Below, piece after piece: positions 33,201 through 47,489 of a stretch of 64,000 nucleotides of DNA (position 1 is the stretch's first letter; each line of letters begins with the position of its first letter). Under the pieces are notes generated by a model. The model was not told the origin of the DNA. It saw only the letters and a list, made by a program, of their open reading frames with translations, and ran no database searches. The stretch covers positions 108,127-172,126 of the forward strand of contig VZQC01006369.1 of assembly GCA_009823505.1 (NCBI GenBank), read 5' to 3'. Made by a program: the position numbers and the translations under genes. Origin of the DNA: Rhizomys pruinosus. Its lineage: Eukaryota > Chordata > Mammalia > Rodentia > Spalacidae.

Positions 33201-35300
33201 CAGTGGCTCGTACTTCCCGACTTTCATACTTTAGATTTTGGTGGCCAGGACAACACTCTTCCGATGGCTTAATTTGGCGAAAAGCAGCAAGTAATGACCT
33301 TAAGATATAGCCCTTACCATCTTTAAGGGCAAACATGGAGAGGTGGTATTGAATACAATTCGGTCCCGTCTTGGCCCACTCACAGTCTCATTGCGCCTCA
33401 GATGTTCCTGCACGCCCGAGCTGTCTGTGTCCATGCTACCTTTTGATGATATAGTGTGCGTTGAGATTCGCCCCCTTTGGTGAACCTATGCACATTAATT
33501 TTGATGGTCATATCATTTCTCGCTGTAGTCTATCTGATAAGTATTCAAGGTTTATGGGAGGTTATGAAGAATAATCATGAAAGTGACCCCTCTGTGAAAC
33601 TCCTAGCTAATAGAGGTATCACACTATAAAGGAGTGTTCCGCTCAGTCCAGAGCAGATGTATTTAAGTGTGTGCTTGAATCCAGTTGTATAATTCTACCA
33701 ATCAAACTAAATGATCGGGGAATGCCACGGGTAGCACTATGTAGAAACAAATTACTAGGTAAGATGTTGGCTTGTAAACCATTTGATAGAAATTAAATAT
33801 GATCCATATCCCTGAGTTTATACTCATGAGACAGCAGAGGCTTATTGTGTGTGGAGAGTTGGTCTGGAGAGAGGCACGGCGAAATGCTTTGCTATTTTGC
33901 TGTTCTATGATGGGAGCATACTGATGTGTCACGCATGGCTTTTCTTCATACATTGCTGATCTCATCACTAGACAGCAGATTCCAGAAGCCAGGTTGCTCC
34001 CCAGCACTGTACCTGGATGTTAATAGAGAGGCTCATTGGCCGCCAACAAGGCGCGTTGTTCGGGCTCATCCACCACTGATTTCCACTAAAAAGCCAGGAA
34101 GAAGCATGGAAAATGGTGCGCGCCTAACACAGAATTCCCAGGGATATAATTTATGATATCTGGAACCATTATTGTCAACCTTCCTGGGAGGGGGGGGGGT
34201 GGACGCCCTTGAGCTGGGTGATTCAACCAAAGCTAGCTAGCCGGCAGCCCTCAGTGTGTCTACATGTACCTGATCGATTGTTAACTGTGGGTTTTAAAAG
34301 ACATCGCGGACAGGCTAGTCTGGGTAAGGAGAAGTCGCTGCAGTGCAAGTTGAAAGTTCATCTTGTTACTATTCCAAGAAGACACATTAATGTGTAAAGG
34401 ACAGAGAGCATTTTCTATGTACTCACGGCACAAGTATCACTTCCCTATCGCAAGTCGAGTATCCGGTCCAAATCTTTCATTTCTCCTGAACCCCTGTATA
34501 CACCCTCCCATGTGTCGAATCGTAAGACCTGAGATGGTATTAGTAGAGTTAATATGAATTATCTCCAATATAATGTGATATACACCAAGTGGCGCATCCT
34601 CTAGATGTAAATCTGTAGCACGCTCCTGTTCTGCTTGGCTCTCAGCGTGCTAAACTTTGGTATGCGCTAAACTATAGTCCCTAAGGTTGACATGGAGCTG
34701 AAGTTTGTTTTTCGAGCTAGAATAGGTGGCACGGGTCCTTTAAGTCTTACTACTGGAGACTCACCACTCTCTACTGTGGAGAAGGAGGATATGAGTCTTC
34801 CACCTAATCACGCAAGTTGTGCCTCTCTTCCATGAATCCCCTTGGTGGTTTTTCTTAGACTGACGGATCTTGTCTGGCCCTCTGGGCTTGTGTCGGTTAG
34901 TGTCGAGAGGTGCACCTAATAAGTAGAGAGAGGGCAGTTGAGATTACAGCCAATGATTTGTCGCGGCCGTTTCCAAAGTGGCTTATCTGCATTGGTGGGG
35001 GGCTCAGCCGCTTTGAGGCTCTCCTTTTGAAGTCCTTTCTCTCCAGGTGCTGCGTTTTGTTCCTCTGCTACTAGAGAACATATAACTCTCGTGGATAGTT
35101 ATCTATAAGGGGAGGCTGGGCACTCGTCTTCTCATATTCTGGAAGTTTTTTCTTTGATAATAAGGCTCTTTATTCTATAAGGAAAGTTGGCGTACTTTGT
35201 ACTTATCTGATAAGTTTTCGTCAATATGTAATGAGTATATAAATAATTTGGGTGGAAGACACTGATCTTAAGTGAATGAGGATGTTAACCAGATTATTTA
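27200..35300 (+). repeat. Highly noisy direct copy of about 58.1-63.55 kb
   Basis: Collinear anchors in the same orientation: 27,524 with 58,336; 28,670 with 59,148 (GCAGTCAC...GGTAGG); 29,440 with 59,655; 32,130 with 61,365; 32,600 with 61,690; 33,230 with 62,080 (CATACTTTAGATTT vs AATACTTTAGATTT); 34,190 with 62,750 (GGGAGGGGGGGGGGTGGAC); 35,264 with 63,540. Spacing is stretched 1.4-1.6 fold by insertions. Open frames here, including the 160-codon one at 32,347-32,829, are products of this noise. Confidence 0.82.
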
Positions 35301-36550
35301 GACACTCAACATAAACTATAATCTTCAGTTTGATTTAAATTTAAACTCTGTGCATATGACTGTGGCATGCATATTTTGTATTTTAACATCTCTTCATAAC
35401 CTTAAATGTTTATGTCTATTAGGGAGTCAACTGTAAACAAGGATAAATAAATTCAACTCATAAAACTATTTGTTGCATGTATTTTGGTATTAACAATTTT
35501 TAATTGGTTTATATAAATTTACTATGTTATTTACATACTGGTTTAATTCAGTAAAGGCTGACTCTAGGCTGGAACTGGACCCTCAATCACAGATTCAGGT
35601 CTGTTAAGATAACCAAAAATTGTTTCTAAAGGGTATAGAAGCATTTTTTTAGTCTGTAATTTTTATTTGTCTTTATTGAGGGTAACTGGTAAAGTTACAA
35701 ATGTATAATAACAATTAAAGATTTTACTAGGCATGTGCTGCAGCATACTGTTATTATGCTCCCTGCCACTCTGAACAAAGTCTGCAAATAAGCTTATAAT
35801 GATTAGGGTGTAGTACGATTTAGTCTTTTAAGGATAATTAAGTTAGTTTTAAAAATTACCTTCTATTCTAAATACATTCGTAGAAACATATTCAATATGC
35901 ATTTTATCTCTGTACACTTTAACCAACTCGGTAAAGACACAAGGCAATCTTGGAACCAGTTTCATACAAAGCTTGAGATAGCAGCATCTCCATGACATTA
36001 AAAAGAAATTAGTCTTTTCTAGAAACGACTGCTTTGTCTGAAAAATTTTTTACTTTAATATGATGTGTTTTAAAGTCGCTTTGTTATCATGTTCAGGTCG
36101 ACGTTGTTTAGTTTTGGAGAATTATACGGGAGGACTTTGTAGATGTAATCTCCGTTTCTTATTGTGATATAAGTCATCTGATCGTTTCTTGTGTATTCCA
36201 TTTTCAATACTTTTGACAAATAATCGGCTAAATTAGTCGAGGAGGTGAGGAGAGTGTAGATGGAGAATGATTAGTTCTTGACGGACGTCCTTTATGGAGG
36301 AGGGTTCATTGTTTCATACTGATATGTGGGTGTTTCGTAGAGGAGTCTTTACTTATTAGTATATAATTATGTGCTAGCCACCAAATTATTGACACCCTTG
36401 TGGTTCTTCTCTCATCGCGCCCTAATTACTGTTAGAGCTCATCTTTACACCTGTGGTTCCCGTATTACAAAGTTAGTTATTTTAAGAAAACATATTAATG
36501 TCCATTCGATACTAGTTAAGTATGCAGTTTTGATTAGTGTAAGCATAATT
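35300..36550. other. Turn-around region of the noisy fold-back
   Basis: Left of it the noisy sequence follows 63.5 kb forwards; right of it the same sequence is followed backwards. It is AT-rich and I found no confident anchors. The pivot must lie in this interval. Confidence 0.65.
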
Positions 36551-39500
36551 GAGTATAGTGTACAGTCAGTGAGTGTGGTGTCTTCCTCCTTCAATGTTTT
36601 TCACATATGAGTTCCATCACGCTTTGTGATAACTAAGGCCTACACTAATTTGCCTGGAGGGGATTTGTCAGAATTGCAAGGGAAGGCCTTTCACAGAGCA
36701 AGCACGTCCCCCACAACCATTTTGCCTGCCCATTTCTCTTCGATTGCAATGGCCTGCTAGACTTCTCTTCTGAATTCCTTTGAGCGACACTGCATTTCCT
36801 CTCGGGACACCCATGCCCTCTAGACACGACCAGCAGGGCCATGATCGCAGTTGCTTTCGCGCAGTTCCCACAGCCGCAAGTAGCAGTGAAGTGCTAAGCT
36901 GCGTCTGGCTTCGTAGGGGCACAGCCTTTCCCCACTTCCTCCCTCAATTCGTATCGACAGGTGTACTTGGTGGTATGTCTCATCACAGTGCTGATACGCC
37001 TCGTGCAGTCTACTCCCCCGTCACACCACACTAGAACCTGCCAAGTCACGGGTCTCTGGGGCTAACACTATTCCCAGGAGCCGACTCGATGAGAGCGATG
37101 CCCGACGTGTACACAGATTAACATTAGGATGGACGCCACTGGGGTCTCGGGATCACCCAATGGTCTGTTCTGATGCGTCTTTAGCGCACGCTGGGGGTGC
37201 ATCACTCTAAACTCTACACCGAGTGTCTACCACGACGTCTTCCAGTGCTCCTCTGTGGCGAGTTTCAGAGTGAATCGCCGTAGATTGAGCTACTTGGGCG
37301 CGGTTACCGTCGTTCATCTGCGCGAAGACTGTAGGCAGCGGTTACAGTCTGCCGAGCTATATGTTGTCGTGGTCTTCGAATTTTCGTTGGAGAGTAGAAG
37401 TGCCTCATTTCTAGCATTCGGCTCCAGCAAATGTTGCTGGATCTTTCCTGGCCTCCTAAAGGATGTTGTGCCGCCCTGTTCCATGTGTTTTTAACCACAG
37501 ATTAACAAAGACAGAGAGACAATTTCGAGCTGACTGAACGCAGCTCGGTTGGAGAGGGGGGCTGCCGGCTTTAACATCATGTGTCTTGTGGGAGAATATT
37601 GACACACTCACCCTCAGGGGTCAGCCTCCCAGAGGGACAAGCGGGACAAATAAAATGGAGTACTCAGATAAGCTATAAGTAATGTATACCGTACTGAGAG
37701 GATGTGAGGCTGTTGGTATTAAGGGCCCTGCCCTTCTCTCTGTCCTGATATTACTCGCATCTAAGGTGTGAAAATCCAGTGTTAGGGCGTTGAGACCGGC
37801 TGACCAGCTCCGCCCTGGGTGAACGGGCAGAAAGCCTCTCCGTAAGCACAGTACCCACATATACCTGTTGGAGGAAGACACCTAGTGTGAGTATTGCACT
37901 TATCAGAGTGGTGGAATCTAGCGATGTTGAGGCACTCCCAGTCGGTCTCTTGTATACTTACTAGTTAAACGTCCCATGGAGTCTGTTTTCGCAATACCAC
38001 CATCCAACATAACCCCACGCGTGGTGTCAATACACGTAAACTTAGGAATATACTGGATCATAAATAGTTCCTATAAATATATGGTAGGCAATAAATATCC
38101 AGTGTATTTCACTTCGCTTATCACGTGGTTTCCAGGTCCTCCTACGTGGATATAACTCTCTTATTTTTTACGAGTAGTGGTTATTTAAACTAGAAGACAA
38201 TGGGGGTCCCACCACGGTACCACACACTTTGTCGCTGTGACCTCACGCTATGCCGAACATGAGTATATCCAGCAACAAGATCCTCCCTCTATGTGCTCAT
38301 ATATCGTTTTTCAGTTTAATATGCACTAAGCTCAATATCATCAAACAGATCCTTAATAGTACTTAATGATGCGGTGCATTCATGACTATTAAATTTGGCT
38401 AAGGTCCCGCCTTGAACTTCATGAAGCCAGGCCTCCATGGGGTCCTAGACAACTTTTTGTCAAAGTGTCCAATGACCTTAGTTCATTCCCAAAAAAAGGG
38501 TTAGCTGACGCTAGTGCCACTCGAGCTGGGGCATGGCGAGATATGGTGGGCAAGAGCGTTAAATCTAGGAGAATTGTACCCACACCACATCTCCATGATG
38601 TTAGCTCTCTTTCCAGTTGGTTATAGGTGCTCTCGCTAACTACTGCTTATACGGTGTCTACAACATTCCTATTTAGCAATATTGGTTTTTCCCTGCAACA
38701 CTAACCTTCTAGTATTAAAAGTGAACGTTACTCGAGCGCATATGATGGGAGGAGCACTAAAGGTCGATGATGGGTGAAACTGTCTATGCTGATCCTGGCC
38801 CAGTGCAACATAAATCAGAGCAAGGCAGAAACCCTGGGAAGCCGGGAGACGGTCCCTTCTGGGGGCCCACTGGCTGTTAGAAGTGGCAGGCAAGCAGGCC
38901 ATTTGTTCGCTGATACCTAGCGGCACTAAATTAAACCTAGGTTCTGTCAGCTAGGCAAGTGCCCCTTGTCCCAGTGTGTAGGATTTTTGAGGTATCAGTA
39001 TTCTTCACCCGAATCATTTTTCTCAAGCGAAGTTGTGAGAAGTGACAACACCAATTTCATCATTAACTAGAGCTCCTTTAAATAAATATAACCTGAAACA
39101 TGGGTGAGGTAAAAAAAGGGTTTATGTGGGCTCACAAACATATGCTTCAACTGAGTCGTCACATTAGTTAGCAATTGATTGTTTGTATGTATCAGTACAG
39201 GTAAACCTATGGTATATTCCCGAATAGAGGGAAACAACCATATATTGATATTAGTATCAGCAGGGCTAGAGCGCGAAGAATGGCCAGAGATAGTATCCTG
39301 GGTCTTCTCCTCCCGGAATGTTATTAAAGACAGTGTACCACATCAGATATTTCCTGTGAGAATTCACGAGTGTAACCTTATAAAAGTCTAGTGTACAATG
39401 TGAAGTACGATAGATGGCAAATGTCATCGCGCTTTGCGACTTTCCATCATGCTCTCCTAAAGGGCAGTAGCCGGTGGCTATTCAGTCACAATGACGTCCA

Positions 39501-42500
39501 GGTGTCTAAACTTCCAATGGAAAGAGGATGTTAATCAAGGTAACTTACTGCCGGATAAAGAAAACCAAAGAGTGATGGGATGATCTCTTATGTCGCCAGA
39601 CCCTATGAGGGCCCACCCATGGCCTTGAGGGCTGATGGGTCGCTGTCACGGCCGGGAGCAATTGGTGCTGGTCCGCACAACCCTAGCAAGCTGAATCAAG
39701 CCACAAGACCAATACAGGCCTACCAACCTAAATAGAAAGAGTTTATGAGTTACGCACACTGGCGAGCTAAATGTGGATGGGCCCAGGGATTCTTGGCCCA
39801 GTTTTCCTAATATGAGAGTGTTGAATTACGCCAATTCCCATGGCGCGTAGGAGGGGTCATGTTTGTATAACAGATGTTGTGACGCGCTTAACATCACCTA
39901 AGGTTGGTGGTGTTAGCAAAGGATACTCGCAAGCACTATAGAAAAAATATTGCCTAATTCGCAGCAAGGGCAAACAGAGATCTCATTTTTATTATTCGGG
40001 TAAAATTTATATAATACATTAAAGGAGTGGCAGCTATTATGATTATATCTAATTTAATTTTTTACTTGAGTAGATCATTACTGTACAGTATAATATTTTT
40101 ATATCACAAATCTTCTTACCTTCTTTGAGTGAGCTGATATTTTTGTTTGAAAACCTTCCTTCCTTCTATAATAATTAAGCCTATCTTAGTGTCGAGGTGA
40201 CGCTAATTATTTACGTTCTAATCAGCATTAAAAGACCTTATATCAGCTTCGAGATCCACCAACAGAGTGAATTAATATTTGAATAGAACTATCACCGGTT
40301 TTATTCTCTCTGCTTCCCCCTGTGGTTCTTTACATTCCTCTGTTCTGCTCTGAATGAATAAGTTTCGTAGAGCTTGTTAAGTAAAATTTTCTGGAAATAC
40401 CGCCACACAGTCTGCCTTAACATCGGTACTCGATAACGGGCATAACTGGCGGTAACGGTATAATTTGTCTACCAGGATATTAAGCCAGGGTATTTAGTGG
40501 TGGAGGCGGGCAATATGTCTTCTTTTTATTATGATTCTTTTTTTAGCCTCAAAATCCAGAAACGTTCTTTGTAGTACTGTACATACCAATATATCTGGAT
40601 AGCTTAATGTCTTCCTAGAGAATGTGTATATAGTGCATAACTACTTATTTAGCCTGCGGAGGTTTTCGTGGTTTCTTTAGTTGAATACATAACCTTTTTT
40701 CTGCGAATAGACGCTTTGTGTGACCTCACAAGCCTACTTGCCTTCTTTCTTATCCGAAGTTTTCACATGGCACAAGAGTAACTTGTGGTTTCACAGAAAT
40801 ATTTGGTTGGTTTGCTCTGGTACAGTCTAGAGAAGCTATATGTCTCAGTAGATAATTCACAGTAACATCTTGTCTTTTTTCCCTAATAAAATACGGAGGT
40901 TACTTGCTTTTTCTAATTTGAAGCTGTTTTTGTTTACTTTTTATATGTTGTGCTATTCCTATATTTTGTTTATCTAGGTGAGCTTTTCGTGTGTGTGAAT
41001 CTGTCTGTTTTTAAGGATCTACTCTATAGACTTAGCACCCAATAAGGAAAAAAATTCATTTTTAAAAATAAAAACTCCGTAATTTTTGGGTATAGAAAGT
41101 ATAAGTGAAATGTTTAGGACGTATGGCAAAGATTTACAAGATAGAAATTTCACACCAGTTATCGCTGCACCTTTCCCAAAAGGGGTACGAGCTGGCCGTT
41201 CAAGCTAAAGTCTAATATTATACAATACTGGAAACTCAGAGGACCAGCAAATGGTTACAAGGATCGATACTGTCGCTACCATCGAATGTTTTGAAAGCTC
41301 AGGGTTGTCTTGTCCACCAACAGAAGGAGGAAGTATGCTATCGATGTGGTCTCTAAAAGACATAAACACATGGGGAGGATAATATGGGCTAGAGAGCGAA
41401 ACACTGGTTCGCCGTTGGGGGAGTGAAGCAAAGTCTTCCTCTTTACGCTCAGTAGAAGTGTACGGAGATCTTGGTCTACTTTCCCGTTACTGTTTCTGCT
41501 CTAAAGTAGACGTACGCGCGTAACAATGAAAAATACTGAGTATTTGCATTATCTAGTTTCTGCATTTATTATTGCGCTACCATCTTTTTCTGATAAACAA
41601 CATTTTTATAATAGTTGTGGATAAAATGGGTTATCTAGACATCACCTTGGCTTGCACTCCACGTAGCTACGCATATAATACAACTATAGGGAGGACACAG
41701 AATCGGGCTTTAGTAAGGTAGTACCTGCCTCGACTATTGCTGAGTTGGGTGGTCTCCCGGGCTACAACCAATGTTTAACAGTGTACGAGCATGTATATGA
41801 TATAATATGCACCCCTGTGGGTGTAACTGTTTACTAGTTAGACCGCAGATAGGAAGTATAGGTTTCTTGTACCACTTCCTCGTTTAATGAGAAGCTAGAT
41901 TTTATGTAAGTATGGCCAGTTCCTGCCTAGCATAAAAGTTTTTAGACCCCAGTCAAGAAGATTTTGCCGCATTTCTCTTAGTACTTCATTTCAATAATAC
42001 GAATAAGAAATGAGGCCAAGCTAGCTACTCTACGATAGTATATATCAAACACGTATGACAGCCCACTTCTCAGGAGTAAATGCTCGGCCGCAATTACTTC
42101 CTTCAACATCACGAAGGCTGTGCACATAACTCTCCAGTAAGGACTGTATTGAGTGGGGCAGGGCTTTGGTGTCTTTATTACTGGCTCTCTGGTACTTTGG
42201 CGTTCTATGTTACTTAAGGAGTGTCGGCGAATTGCAATTGGTGTACCTGGAGCCTTATCGCTGCTTATGAACACGCCTTGATGTTGGGGCACTCGCGCTT
42301 GTTATTTACCTTGCGTTTGGTGGCCGTCACGTTTCAATAGACAGAGCCATTCCTTGGCTTGAGTCACATCTCTTCTCATCGGGTATCTCTACAATGCCTA
42401 CTCGGGGACGCTTCCTCGAGGCGAGAGATCGTACTTTGGAGGGATATCTTTAATCCATCCAAAGCACATTTTTACATTAAGAGAGTTACGTGAAATGGAT

Positions 42501-43384
42501 ACTCCCACGTGTCTCGCGCTGAGGCACCGTTGCTACCCTAGGAGAGGGGTGGGACGATTCACATCCCAAATTCAATAGAGTTGAAGATTTAAACTATTAG
42601 AAGACACATATATTAGTAAAGGCATTATGTCTTTCCTTTTCCCAACTGGTTCACACCCCACACCATTCCTGGGACACTTTGCAGATTGCCATCTCGCTTC
42701 AGTATTGCGCCTGCTTGGACAACGTGAAATTTGTCCTTCACTACGTGTACCCTCATAGCATCTGATAGCTATTATGTTTTCACTAATACTGAGTCTACTA
42801 GTGCCAGCAAACTTTAGATTGGGTCCAGTTCAACCTAGACTTCCGTAATCAGTGCTCCCAGTCCAGCTTCCTCACCTACGAAACAGGTTGAGTCAGTCAT
42901 ATATACCTGTTGTGTTAGTACGGCAATAGAGAGCCATGATACCAGTAGGGGAATTATTTGTCTATACATCTAAACAGCTAGTTTGTGACAATGGGAATCG
43001 ATCATCAGAATCGTGTCCTTGGCTCTTTCCTATGGTTGGAGATTTATGGTATTGTCCCTTTAAATTCCTACTATTTAATGAGAAAATCGTATCCATCACA
43101 GTAAGTCTGATAGAGGCACCTGTCTTTGCTTTAAATTATAAATATATGCTTTACGCATCCTGTTTCTAGTATCCCTAACTCACCACTTCAGTGACTGGGA
43201 ATGGGGACATAATACTATACCTAATAGTTCAGAAAAGTCGTATTATCTCTAAACTTTGGGAAGCGTGACCTGCGAGAGGCTATATCCGAGAAATCCACAT
43301 ATGTCAAGTATCTTTGTTGAGCAATCCCGTATAGTGGGGAAAGCTGAGCAAATAATTGTAACCATCGGGGGATACACCAGCCTC
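36550..43384 (-). repeat. Highly noisy reverse-complement copy of about 63.45-59.09 kb
   Basis: Anchors against the reverse complement: 36,705 with 63,350 (CCCCCACAACCATTTTGCCT vs CCCCCACCATTTGCTGCC); 36,755 with 63,325; 38,720 with 62,085 (TATTAAAAGTGAACGTTACT vs TATTAAAGTGAAGTTACT); 42,640-42,870 with 59,580-59,400; 43,290 with 59,135. Insertions stretch it about 1.6 fold. It joins the cleaner arm at 43,385 without a break. Confidence 0.82.
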
Positions 43385-46300
43385 TGGTATCCAGGGTGAC
43401 TGCCTTATATATCAGAATCTTCTCATTTTAATTTGACATCCCCATAATAGGATGTGACCTTTATTATTTATGTCAGTAGAATAAACCTTGTGGCTGATTT
43501 CACAGCTACCCTCTTGGATGGGAGACTAGAGGGTCCTGCAGTTAGACACACACTGTTGGCTCCAGTGCTGTCTTAAGCACAGATGACCTGAGATCTCTGC
43601 TGTTCCCTGAGATGCCATGGGACAGAGGCTGGGACTGGGCTCGCTGCCCTCCTCATGTGCCATTCAACAGGCCATAAGCTTTCTCAGCACAGCTCTATTT
43701 ATGGTGGGATCCCTCATCTGCAGTTTTGTTCCTGTGATTCCAGTTAGCACAGATCAGTTGGAATTGTCATGGCTTTGTGATGGTCTTTGGAATAATTATC
43801 ACAAGGTCAATAGTAGCGTAATATATCACAATGTGCCAGTGACTGCATCTTATGTAAGAATGGAGGACAGTAATGGAAGATATTTTGAGAGAGAGTGACC
43901 GATGATTCAAGGCAGTATATTAAATGATTATGTACTTAAATGTTTGAGCACAGGTGTTATATAATATAACAATAAAAGCCATGGATTAACGTTAAACCTA
44001 TGGTAAACATCTTCGTTACAAGTGCCGCACAAAGATATCTGATGTATGTGCTTTATACACTCATTTGCTACACAATCATATGGAATATAGTGGGGATTTT
44101 GCATAACTCTTAATTACATTAAGGATAGAGTTTTGGTAACTGTGAGGGACAACTGAGGTGTGAACATTGTCTTGTGCCTCTTTCTAGGCACTACATGAGT
44201 TGTGCTTGATGTGGTTCAAGGAAGGTCAAGAAAAACGAGAAACGGTCGCCGAATAGATTCCATCCGTGCGTCCACGGAAGGATCTAGAAGTCCCTAAGCT
44301 CCATGGGCCTCTCACACAGCGACACCCCTTAGATATATTCTGTGCTTTAGGCTTATTACTATGATCCATTGTGAGTAGATTGACCTTACTTTTTGCTATT
44401 TTGTGAAATGGTTCTGAGAGGAATGCTTTACAACCCATTCTCGCCTCCCATCTTCTCTGTCATTTCTACCTCTTTAGTTATTTGTCTCTTGCTTCTCTGA
44501 TCTCCTTGCTACAACACCCACACACAACACTACACAAGAGGCATTCACGATGCATCGTGCACAAGTCAGAATCCATTGCAAGCTGTATCACAGGAGACGA
44601 GAAGTTCACTCGATCACCACCTGGTAGCACTTTGAAGGCCACAGCACTATTGACACCACCAGCTCCTCTTGCACACGGTGTCCGCAAGGCCCTCGGGGCT
44701 CCTGGACACTGCCTTTTCTGGGACAGTTGGATCTTGGTGACCATTTTTTTGCCACAGAGGATGGACAAGCAGAACAGCGTCCATGAACAGTGCTCAGACT
44801 GCCCATGTGTATCCTCTGGGTCCTTCCCGGGGTTCCAGGATGCAATCCGGGGTGAGGGAGAGAAAAGGGAGAGGAGAGTGGGACGGGGGGGGGGGCGCAA
44901 ACAGCTGGAGGAGGCCCGGAAGCCTTAATTAAGGTGAAGACTGCGGGAGAAGCAAGGGAGAATTTAGGCCACAAGTGTGGCCTGCATAGCAGTACAGAGG
45001 TCATACGTATCCAGCCCTTCCTATCTGTGGTTCTACAGAAAAGCTTCAGCCAACCACGGGTGGAATATCTGTAGGAACCTTTGTTACTCGGCACTGAGCA
45101 TGTAAAGACTTTCTCTTGTCATTACTCTCTAAACAGTAGAACAGCTATTTACACAGCCTCTACATCAGACATAAGTAACCTAGGGATGCGTTCGAAATGT
45201 CCCAGAGATGTGTAATAGTCAGAGTCAAATACTACACAGTATTATCAGAACGGGCATACATAGAAGGACGGTAGTATGGGGTCTGGGATCAGGAGGAGAA
45301 GATGGTACTTGCTGAAAGTATACTGTCTACATGTTTGCCATCTCACAGGAAACTGCAGTGAACGCTCTGGGACAACAACACCCCCTTCAGTTCGACAATT
45401 AAGCCTTTCTAATGCCTCAACAGTCCCATCTAAGAACTCTGGAAACTGCACATGTATATCTGCATCCTGTTACCACCTTTTTGTGAAATCTGTGATTTGA
45501 GGTACCAAGTCATTTATGTAAATGAGATGAATCAAAATGCTCAGGATATGCTGTCTGCTTTAACCTCCATTGCCTATGAGCAAAGCCAAGAGTGGAGACG
45601 TAGGCATTCGGAAGATGGACATAGACATCTACTTGGCCTCAGCACACTTTAAAGGTTCCTTAGAATATGTACATTCTCAAAATTTGCCAACTACCTAATG
45701 ACTAGTATTGATTACATAGCAATTCTCCAACGATGAGACCAAAGTATAACGGTTAGCACACCATTTTATGTAAAAATACCTAGCGATAGCGGAGGAATTC
45801 AAAAAATAAGTGGAAAAAAATGAATGCTTCCAATTAAATAAATTGCAGCTTAGGCTATGCTATTAAAAGCAGTGTAGAGCTAATGGAGTCGAGATCATGA
45901 AGAAAATTTGTGTCATTAACAGGAGAGAAGTTAAGCTAGCGTTAAGAGATAATATGACATCTTTTTCTTTTTCAAGAGAGGAGTCTGGAGAGACGGCATG
46001 AGTTGAATGGTTATTAGGTTAATCTAAGACCACACACACACAAACACACACACACAGGGACACACACACATTGAAAGGGCCGGAGATGTAATAAGTTATA
46101 TAAAAGTAGACCCCCACTGCCCTGCCCCCCATCCGACCCCCCACACTAAGGACCCAGAAGCAGCCACTTTCAACTCATGTAATTTTTTCCTAGTGCCCAA
46201 GACCACTTTTCATTGAATTCTAAGCAGATATGGCCTAGCCAACAGAAAACCCAGCAGCAGTGCAAACATCAGCAATATCCAGAGCAGAAAGGACAGGGCA

Positions 46301-47489
46301 CAGCGTGAGGCTGCAGGACTGAGGGACAGAGTGTTAGGCACAGAGAGTCCCCCCAGTGACAGGGATACCATCTACTAGCACAGACATCTTTCTTCAGCTA
46401 TCAAAGACCAATGGGCCTGCTGGCTGGCCTGTGAGTCTCTCCTGTTAGTCAAGAATCCACAATGATAAACCTGAGCAACCCACAAATAAGCAAATTAGTT
46501 GGACGTGGTAGCAATTGGAAAGAACAACAACAGAAAAACTATCAAAAAACTGAAATGGGTGAATCTGGGGGGTGGAGTGTGGGGAGGGACACGGGTCTAT
46601 ATTCAGTTTAATGTATGCAATTGATGTGGTTAAACAAGTATCCAATTTTGCACAAACTCTACAATTACAGAATGCATGGTTTTTAGGGACTTAGCAAAAG
46701 TAAAAATGTCTATATTAAAACAACATTGTTAAAGTTAATAAAAAATGATACTACATTTAATTAATTGGAAGAATATAATAAAAAATACAAAGCAACTATT
46801 ACACCCACCATGTAAAACCTGCCACACTTGGCCTCAGGACCCTGCAAGTCCAAAGCCCTCACCAGCGGGTCTGTCACCACCCCTTTAAGGCCACACCACA
46901 GGCTCCCTGTTGCTTTCCCATTCCTTTATTTACTCACTGCACCATCGTGCCCAGATGATCGTCTCAGAAAAACATCCCAAATCAGATGTTGCAAGTTGCT
47001 CGTTGTGGCAATGGCCAGAGGTCTAGGGAGACGTGTGGCTGGTAGTACGGAAAAATCCCACTCAGACAAGATAAATCACACAGATGGGGAGTTGACTGGA
47101 AGGGTGCAGAGTGTCTTTGTGGAGCCCAAAGTCAGACAACATCACCAGGCCTCACAGAGGCCTGGAACCAGGGATGAGAGAGCTTCTGGGAAACAACATG
47201 GAGGAGCAGGTCAGCACATGGCAGGACAGAGACAGCCCAAGGCCGGCCGGCCACACTCCTGACATACTCTACGTCCACTGTGGAAGAGCGGCCAGTTCTT
47301 TCCACAGTTGCCCCTGCTAGCACACTAACTCCTTTTTTAGCTGGTTGGCTTCAAGAGCATCAGGAGCCTCCAGCTGAGTAGAATGCTTGTTCTGCCTCTT
47401 GGCAGAAGTACTCCTTGCTCTGGAACCAAGACTTCTAGGCCAGGAGAGGCATAAAAGGTATGGGAACAGGCAAGCAAAACTTTGCTACT
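43385..47489 (-). repeat. Reverse-complement copy of about 59,090-55,243
   Basis: Near-identical at both ends (43,385-43,890 and 46,840-47,460), noisy between. Shared landmarks: 43,617-43,898 corresponds to the open frame at 58,532-58,846; the CA run at 46,024-46,075 to the TG run at 56,644-56,680; the noisy CA patch at 44,515 to the TG run at 58,094-58,125; the dUTPase-like segment lies reversed at 47,110-47,480. Confidence 0.9.

Noticed and set aside
27200..43384. CpG-rich, SINE-free stretch that looks like bacterial or foreign DNA, or a CpG island
   Set aside because: It is collinear with the clean copy at 58-63.6 kb on one strand or the other; the extra CpGs come from scattered inserted bases.
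44478..45094. Overlapping frames of 140-162 codons on both strands
   Set aside because: Noisy reversed copy of 57.6-58.1 kb; the frames differ from those in the clean copy and overlap antisense to each other.
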